From Flavobacteriaceae bacterium (GTDB taxonomy: Bacteria > Bacteroidota > Bacteroidia > Flavobacteriales > Flavobacteriaceae), in the NCBI GenBank assembly GCA_018608735.1, contig JABAYZ010000177.1, forward strand, positions 1-10,251: a DNA stretch of 10,251 nucleotides, in the 5' to 3' direction. The notes under the pieces were generated by a model. It was not told where the DNA came from. It saw nothing but the letters and a program-made list of their open reading frames with translations, and searched no databases. Shown piece by piece: positions 6,372 to 10,251 of this stretch. Each line of letters begins with the position of its first letter. The stretch's first letter is position 1. A program made the position numbers and the translations under genes.

Positions 6372-7502
6372 CTATAAACGATTATTCATTTGTTTGACCA
6401 TCATAGCTTTCCAAGGCCCAAAATCGCCTGCTAAAATATGTTTTCTAGCCTCGCGAGTTAGCCATAAGTAAAAGCCTAAGTTATGAATTGTTGCAATTTG
6501 TTTTCCTAATAATTCGTTAACACTAAATAAATGTTTCAAATAGGCTTTTGAATACTCCGTATCCACAAATGTAATTCCCATCGGATCAATGGGAGAAAAA
6601 TCATCTTTCCATTTTAAATTTTTGATGTTTATGGAACCATGAGCGGTAAATAACATTCCGTTTCTAGCATTACGCGTTGGCATCACACAATCAAACATAT
6701 CGATTCCTAAAGCAATATTTTCTAAAATATTAATTGGCGTTCCAACCCCCATTAAATATCGGGGTTTATCTTCGGGAAGAACTTCACAAACGACTTCAGT
6801 CATGGCATACATTTCATCGGCAGGTTCTCCTACAGACAACCCTCCAATAGCATTTCCAACAGCACCTGCATTGGCGATATATTCGGCAGACTGACGTCTT
6901 AAATCTTTATAGGTACTGCCCTGAACAATAGGGAAAAATGCTTGATTAAAATCATATTTTAGAGGCGTTTTATCAAGATGATTTATACAACGGTCCAACC
7001 ATCTATGGGTCATATGCATAGATCGTTTTGCATAGTTATAATCGCAAGGATAGGGCGTACATTCATCAAAAGCCATGATAATATCTGCGCCAATACTACG
7101 CTGAATTTCCATCACATTTTCTGGTGTAAATGTATGCATACTCCCATCAATATGACTTTTAAATCGGACACCTTCTTCTTTGATTTTTCGATTGGCAGAA
7201 AGTGAATATACTTGATAGCCTCCAGAATCGGTTAAAATATTTCGATCCCAATTCATGAATTTGTGAAGCCCTCCTGCTTTTTCTAAAATGTCTATTTGAG
7301 GGCGAAGAAATAAATGATAGGTGTTTGCTAAAATAACATCTGGATTGATATCATTTTTGAGTTCACGTTGATGTACACCTTTTACCGTTCCTACGGTGCC
7401 TACTGGCATAAATATAGGCGTTTCAATAACCCCATGATCCGTGCTTAGGGTTGCTGCTCTTGCTTTGGTAGCCGTGTCTTTTTTTAATAAATCGAATTTC
7501 AA
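6372..7502 (-). CDS. tgt: tRNA-guanine(34) transglycosylase, lacking the zinc cysteines
   Basis: The product (376 residues, normal length) exchanges guanine for a queuosine precursor at position 34 of tRNAs with GUN anticodons. Family motifs include DHGVIETPIFMPVGTVGTVKG (22-42) and TDSGGYQVYSL (91-101, active-site Asp92). MAFDECTPYP (143-152), GGLSVGEP (220-227) and the segment DMFDCVMPTRNARNG (268-282), with nucleophile Asp271, also fit. The zinc site is abnormal. Where the family has CxCxxC after a PLDP-like stretch, this protein reads PIDPMGITFVDTEYSKAYL (304-322), giving Gly309, Thr311 and Asp314 instead of Cys. The zinc histidine is still present at His340 with normal spacing. The start is TTG (7502-7500). 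In-frame TAA lies four codons upstream, and the next Met (residue 32) would remove conserved sequence, so TTG is well supported. The gene leads an operon with the permease and the EamA exporter. Confidence 0.96.
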   Translation of the reverse strand: MKFDLLKKDTATKARAATLSTDHGVIETPIFMPVGTVGTVKGVHQRELKNDINPDVILANTYHLFLRPQIDILEKAGGLHKFMNWDRNILTDSGGYQVYSLSANRKIKEEGVRFKSHIDGSMHTFTPENVMEIQRSIGADIIMAFDECTPYPCDYNYAKRSMHMTHRWLDRCINHLDKTPLKYDFNQAFFPIVQGSTYKDLRRQSAEYIANAGAVGNAIGGLSVGEPADEMYAMTEVVCEVLPEDKPRYLMGVGTPINILENIALGIDMFDCVMPTRNARNGMLFTAHGSINIKNLKWKDDFSPIDPMGITFVDTEYSKAYLKHLFSVNELLGKQIATIHNLGFYLWLTREARKHILAGDFGPWKAMMVKQMNNRL

Positions 7503-7536
7503 ATTCTTAAATTACAGGGTTAATGGTGAAGTTTTA

Positions 7537-7560
7537 GGGAGTTAAAACAACTTTAATCCC
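7537..7560 (-). promoter_or_regulatory. Hairpin in the tgt leader / after the phosphatase gene
   Basis: On the minus strand GGGA-TTAAA and TTTAA-C-TCCC form a 9-bp stem with one bulged C and the five-base loop GTTGT. It starts 29 bases after the phosphatase stop and ends 34 bases before the TTG start of tgt. No U-run follows it on either strand, so it is not a standard intrinsic terminator. It may be a weak terminator, an RNA-processing site, or a leader structure for tgt. I see no convincing match to a preQ1 riboswitch. Confidence 0.4.
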
Positions 7561-7589
7561 TTGGCATAAAAACGTATGAGAGTTCGTGT

Positions 7590-8153
7590 TTACTTAGAAC
7601 GTGGCTTGTAGTTGATTAAGTATTCGCCCTTAGGCTTGCCTTCGTCAAACGAACTTCCTTTCAATAGTAGCCGCGTTTTTTCGCGAGCCTCTTGATTGGA
7701 AAAATCCTCGTATTCCATTCTATAAATTGCAGAGAATAGTTGGGCACGTCCTACGCCGTGATAGCAATGCAGTAACACCGGGTAGTTTGTTGTATCGTCC
7801 ATAATTTCTAAAAAAGCATCAACGGTGTCTTGAGTAGGCACTTGATCTGTACCAAGATTAAAATATGTCACGCCTTTAAGTTTCTCCACGGCTTCTTTTT
7901 CTGCAGTGAGTTCTTTTGGAATTTCGGGGTTATTGACTTTATCATTGGTATGTGGAAACCGTAAATCAATAACACTTTTGATTTGATGATCTTTGATATA
8001 ATCTGCAATTTTTTCTGGCGGGATCACTCCTGATTTATATACCTTGTTTTCTGATATTTCTTTGAAGTTGTAATTAAAATGTACCTCATATACATATTTT
8101 GAAACTCCTAGCAAAATTACACCCAAAAGGACTAATACTATCTTTTTTTTCAT
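7590..8153 (-). CDS. Membrane-anchored cysteine phosphatase, dual-specificity (PFA-DSP-like) family
   Basis: From the ATG the product has 187 residues (a GTG just upstream at 8156 would add one). An N-terminal hydrophobic anchor (about 5-18) with lysines before it suggests an N-in protein whose catalytic domain faces the periplasm. The domain resembles the small dual-specificity phosphatases of the plant/fungal atypical type. FKEISENKVYKSGVIPPEKI (30-49) is the usual 'VYRSGxP' opening, KSVIDLR (59-65) follows, and the P-loop is HCYHGVGR with Cys130 and Arg136. Asp103 in GTDQVP is a candidate general acid. The residue after the P-loop arginine is Ala, where many relatives have Ser or Thr. The substrate is unknown; a phosphoprotein, phospholipid or phosphorylated glycan are all possible. 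The gene starts 16 bases after the LtaS-like gene ends, so the two are probably co-transcribed and may act in one envelope pathway. Confidence 0.8.
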   Translation of the reverse strand: MKKKIVLVLLGVILLGVSKYVYEVHFNYNFKEISENKVYKSGVIPPEKIADYIKDHQIKSVIDLRFPHTNDKVNNPEIPKELTAEKEAVEKLKGVTYFNLGTDQVPTQDTVDAFLEIMDDTTNYPVLLHCYHGVGRAQLFSAIYRMEYEDFSNQEAREKTRLLLKGSSFDEGKPKGEYLINYKPRSK

Positions 8154-8169
8154 CACTACTAAATTTTAA

Positions 8170-10095
8170 TTACAAGTTTCTGTCAATAATTTTATCAAAA
8201 TAATCTTTTAAAAATGCCTTACACGCCAACTCAACAGCATCCATGTCTTTGGTACGGTTGGAGATCAAATTTGTTTCCAACCCCAAATCATTTATGTCAT
8301 AAAATCCAATGGCTTTTACGCCGTCAAATATACAAATTATATCGCCCACAGAATACATGTAATTTTGTCCCATAGAACTGACTACAAAAGGCGGTGTTTT
8401 AGAGGGCTGTTCATTAATTAAACTTCTACCCCAACTTCTAAAAGGTTGGTCATAGCCAATCATATCAACGATGGTAGGGTAAATATCGATTTGTTGGGCC
8501 AATTCACTATTAACTCCTGTGTATCTACCTTTTGGACTGTATATTAATATGGGTACTGCCAAGCGGTTCATGGGCTTTAAGTACTCACTATATTGTATTT
8601 GATTTGTATGATCTGCGGTTATAATAAAGATGGTATTATCAAACCAAGGTTCTTTTTTAGCGGTTTCAAAAAACTGTTTGAACGCAAAGTCGGTATACCC
8701 TATACACTGGTGCATAGGAATATCGCCCTTTGGGAATTTGCCATCATATTTGTCGGGGATAATGTAGGGTTCATGAGAAGTGACCGTAAAAATTGTAGAA
8801 AAAAACGGTGTTGTTTTAGTGTCTAATGTTTCTTTGGTAAACTGGAAAAAGGGTTCGTCCCAAATCCCCCAAAAACCATCAAATAATGTATCGTTGTTAA
8901 ATTCTGTTTTTCCATAATAATGATCAAAACCGAGAATATTAGAAAATCCTAAAAATCCCATTGACCCATTAGGCGCCCCATGGAAAAATGAGGTATCATA
9001 CCCTTCAGAATTTAATACTGAAACTACCGACTCCACATCTTGATTGGTATATGGAGATGATGTAAAAGCATCTTTAAATGATGGAATACCAGCCAGTACT
9101 GAGGACATTCCATGTATAGATTTTCTTCCGTTAGCATAAGCATTATTAAAAATCAAACTTTTGGTTGCTAAAGAGTCTAAGAAAGGTGTATAACTGATAT
9201 ACTCTGGAATTTGTGCCTTATCATTAAAAGCGCCCCAATATTCTCGACCAAAACTCTCGGTAATAAACACCACAATATTGGGTTTTGTTTCCCCGGTGCT
9301 TTCATACATTTTAATGGGTTGAACGATACGATCAATTACTGATTTCTCAATAGCATAAGGTACTTTTTTAAAGGTTTTTTTGTTGAATGTTCTTATGATG
9401 GCAAAAGGCGTGTTTAACACAAAATCTGCATGTTGAATTTTAGAAGCATGCCTATTGGCATCTACTAAATTAATTGGTCGCGTACTTTTTTTGAAATCCC
9501 CACGGATCCCTCCGACCATCAAAGCTGCCATAACCAAAAAGGAAATGAACGAGGTCAAAACGTATAACACTGGACCTTTGGTGTAAGGTTTGGATTTAAG
9601 CTTCACCTTTTTATAAAGGAAAACCCATAAGATCGAAACTAGCACAAAGAGCACTAAAACATGCCAGTAACTCACTGCAAAGCGCAGAAACATTTGTGTT
9701 TTGTTGGCTTCATTTTCAACCACAGCCCATTCGGCAACTGTGGTCCGACTGTAATTGAATTTGTAATAAATTAAATCCACAAAATTAAAGGATATCCCTA
9801 TCAAGTTTGTGACGAAATAAATGTAAAAGAGGATTTTTTGGTATACACCGCGCGTGTTGATTCCAAAAGGAAGCATCGAAAGTACTACAAATAAACTATT
9901 CAAATAAAATATAGCTGCCGTATCAAATCCAATCCCATGATAACTCAACCTTAAGTATTCAAAAAGTGAATCGATTTCTAAAAGCGAATAATTATAAATA
10001 AAAAATAAAAAACGAGTGAATGAATAAAACAAATAGACTAGTAAAAGTCTGTAAATCATTACTTTATACTCTTGTAACCTCAAAAATTGTAGCAT
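8170..10095 (-). CDS. LtaS-like membrane sulfatase-fold phosphotransferase
   Basis: The product (641 residues from ATG at 10095; the preceding TTG is less likely) has five N-terminal membrane helices (about 17-36, 57-77, 89-109, 142-162 and 176-196). A large extracytoplasmic alkaline-phosphatase/sulfatase-fold domain follows from about 270. Metal and catalytic motifs are NIVVFITESFGREYW (273-287, Glu280), YANGRKSIHGMSSVLAGIPS (320-339, probable nucleophile Ser326), FHGAPNGSMGF (371-381), FWGIWDEPFF (408-417) and IITADHTNQ (491-499, Asp495 and His496). Family members transfer phosphoglycerol or phosphoethanolamine from a phospholipid to a glycan or lipid. Lipoteichoic acid is not expected in this Gram-negative host, so a periplasmic glycan, an LPS/lipid A part or a capsule is a likelier acceptor. 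The exact reaction is not determined. Hydrolysis of a sulfate ester cannot be excluded, but the membrane-domain layout favours transfer. Confidence 0.88.
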   Translation of the reverse strand: MLQFLRLQEYKVMIYRLLLVYLFYSFTRFLFFIYNYSLLEIDSLFEYLRLSYHGIGFDTAAIFYLNSLFVVLSMLPFGINTRGVYQKILFYIYFVTNLIGISFNFVDLIYYKFNYSRTTVAEWAVVENEANKTQMFLRFAVSYWHVLVLFVLVSILWVFLYKKVKLKSKPYTKGPVLYVLTSFISFLVMAALMVGGIRGDFKKSTRPINLVDANRHASKIQHADFVLNTPFAIIRTFNKKTFKKVPYAIEKSVIDRIVQPIKMYESTGETKPNIVVFITESFGREYWGAFNDKAQIPEYISYTPFLDSLATKSLIFNNAYANGRKSIHGMSSVLAGIPSFKDAFTSSPYTNQDVESVVSVLNSEGYDTSFFHGAPNGSMGFLGFSNILGFDHYYGKTEFNNDTLFDGFWGIWDEPFFQFTKETLDTKTTPFFSTIFTVTSHEPYIIPDKYDGKFPKGDIPMHQCIGYTDFAFKQFFETAKKEPWFDNTIFIITADHTNQIQYSEYLKPMNRLAVPILIYSPKGRYTGVNSELAQQIDIYPTIVDMIGYDQPFRSWGRSLINEQPSKTPPFVVSSMGQNYMYSVGDIICIFDGVKAIGFYDINDLGLETNLISNRTKDMDAVELACKAFLKDYFDKIIDRNL

Positions 10096-10117
10096 CAAAA
10101 TAATTCAAATATCGGTG

Positions 10118-10146
10118 TAAAAGTAGCAAAGAAATTACACTTACAC
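10118..10146 (-). promoter_or_regulatory. Possible promoter and repeat site before the LtaS-like gene
   Basis: The minus strand has TACTTTTA (10125-10118), one mismatch from the TAnnTTTG -7 element, 22 bases before the ATG. No good -33 TTTG is seen. TTACAC occurs twice in tandem on the plus strand (10135-10140 and 10141-10146). Its complement GTGTAA lies at 10115-10120, overlapping the -7-like element, so a regulator could bind here. The match is weak and AT-rich background is high. Confidence 0.25.
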
Positions 10147-10182
10147 ACATTCGAAGTCTCTTTTTATAAATTGTTAGTTAAA

Positions 10183-10197
10183 TTGTAAAATTTACAA
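10183..10197. repeat. 15-base palindrome in the right intergenic region
   Basis: TTGTAAA-A-TTTACAA is a perfect 7-bp inverted repeat around one base. It lies between the leftward LtaS-like gene and a rightward promoter-like site at 10207-10236, a position expected for an operator shared by divergent promoters. No U-run follows, so it does not look like a terminator. No regulator gene is visible in the window to assign to it. Confidence 0.35.
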
Positions 10198-10206
10198 GAT
10201 TAATTA

Positions 10207-10236
10207 TTTAACTCTTTAAAATAAAAATTATCTTTG
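10207..10236 (+). promoter_or_regulatory. Likely rightward Bacteroidota-type promoter at the window edge
   Basis: TATCTTTG (10229-10236) matches the TAnnTTTG -7 element exactly. TTTA (10207-10210), a near match to the -33 TTTG, lies 18 bases before it. Transcription would start close to 10243 and run off the right edge, implying a divergent gene outside the window. No coding start is visible within the last bases. Confidence 0.5.
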
Positions 10237-10251
10237 AACATTGAAAATTTT

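Noticed and set aside
6978..7205. 75-residue plus-strand frame opposite tgt
   Set aside because: Complement of conserved tgt motifs; cysteine- and histidine-rich only because of the opposite-strand codons.
7503..7589. preQ1 riboswitch ahead of tgt
   Set aside because: A hairpin is present, but the C-rich loop and A-rich tail of the preQ1-I pseudoknot are not in the right arrangement.
8593..8826. 77-residue plus-strand frame opposite the LtaS-like gene
   Set aside because: Antisense shadow of a conserved catalytic domain, no start signals.
1..10251. Defence island, phage, transposon or CRISPR content
   Set aside because: No repeat-spacer array, transposase, integrase, nuclease or toxin-antitoxin genes are visible; the genes are mostly housekeeping and envelope functions.

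Overview
The window looks like chromosomal DNA from a marine-type member of the Flavobacteriaceae (Bacteroidota). The base composition is AT-rich. Start codons lack strong Shine-Dalgarno sequences. Promoter-like sites fit the Bacteroidota form (TTTG, about 20 bases, TAnnTTTG). The gene set (tgt, LptF/G-family permease, EamA exporter, accA, dnaB, secreted 'asparagine synthetase B'-type protein) is, from memory, a familiar neighbourhood in that family. All eight long genes, and one probable small gene, lie on the minus strand, so the biological order runs from right to left.

Reading in transcription order: the right edge (10099-10251) is an intergenic control region with a 15-base palindrome and a likely rightward promoter for a gene outside the window. 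Next comes a two-gene unit for the cell envelope: an LtaS-like membrane phosphotransferase (8170-10095), then a membrane-anchored cysteine phosphatase of the dual-specificity type (7590-8153). After an 87-base gap holding a 9-bp hairpin comes tgt (6372-7502, TTG start). It is tightly followed by an LptF/LptG-family permease (5294-6367) and a DMT/EamA exporter (4420-5307, overlapping the permease by 14 bases). accA (3402-4355) has its own promoter-like element and ends at a clear intrinsic terminator. dnaB (1659-3194) is followed after 36 bases by a secreted protein usually labelled asparagine synthetase B (366-1622). Last come a promoter-like site and a probable 53-residue small ORF (139-300). 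The left edge (about 1-73) is a non-coding series of very short hairpins that looks like the end of a repeat or a structured RNA.

Most genes are housekeeping: replication (dnaB), fatty-acid synthesis (accA), tRNA modification (tgt) and LPS export (LptF/G). No CRISPR array, transposase, phage gene, rRNA or tRNA is visible. The most notable points are these. The Tgt keeps its active-site aspartates but has lost all three zinc-binding cysteines while keeping the zinc histidine. The gene commonly called asparagine synthetase B encodes a secreted protein with no ATP-pyrophosphatase domain. A periplasm-facing PTP-type phosphatase is coupled to a serine-nucleophile LtaS-like enzyme in a Gram-negative bacterium. 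A small unrecognised ORF and a hairpin series sit at the left edge.
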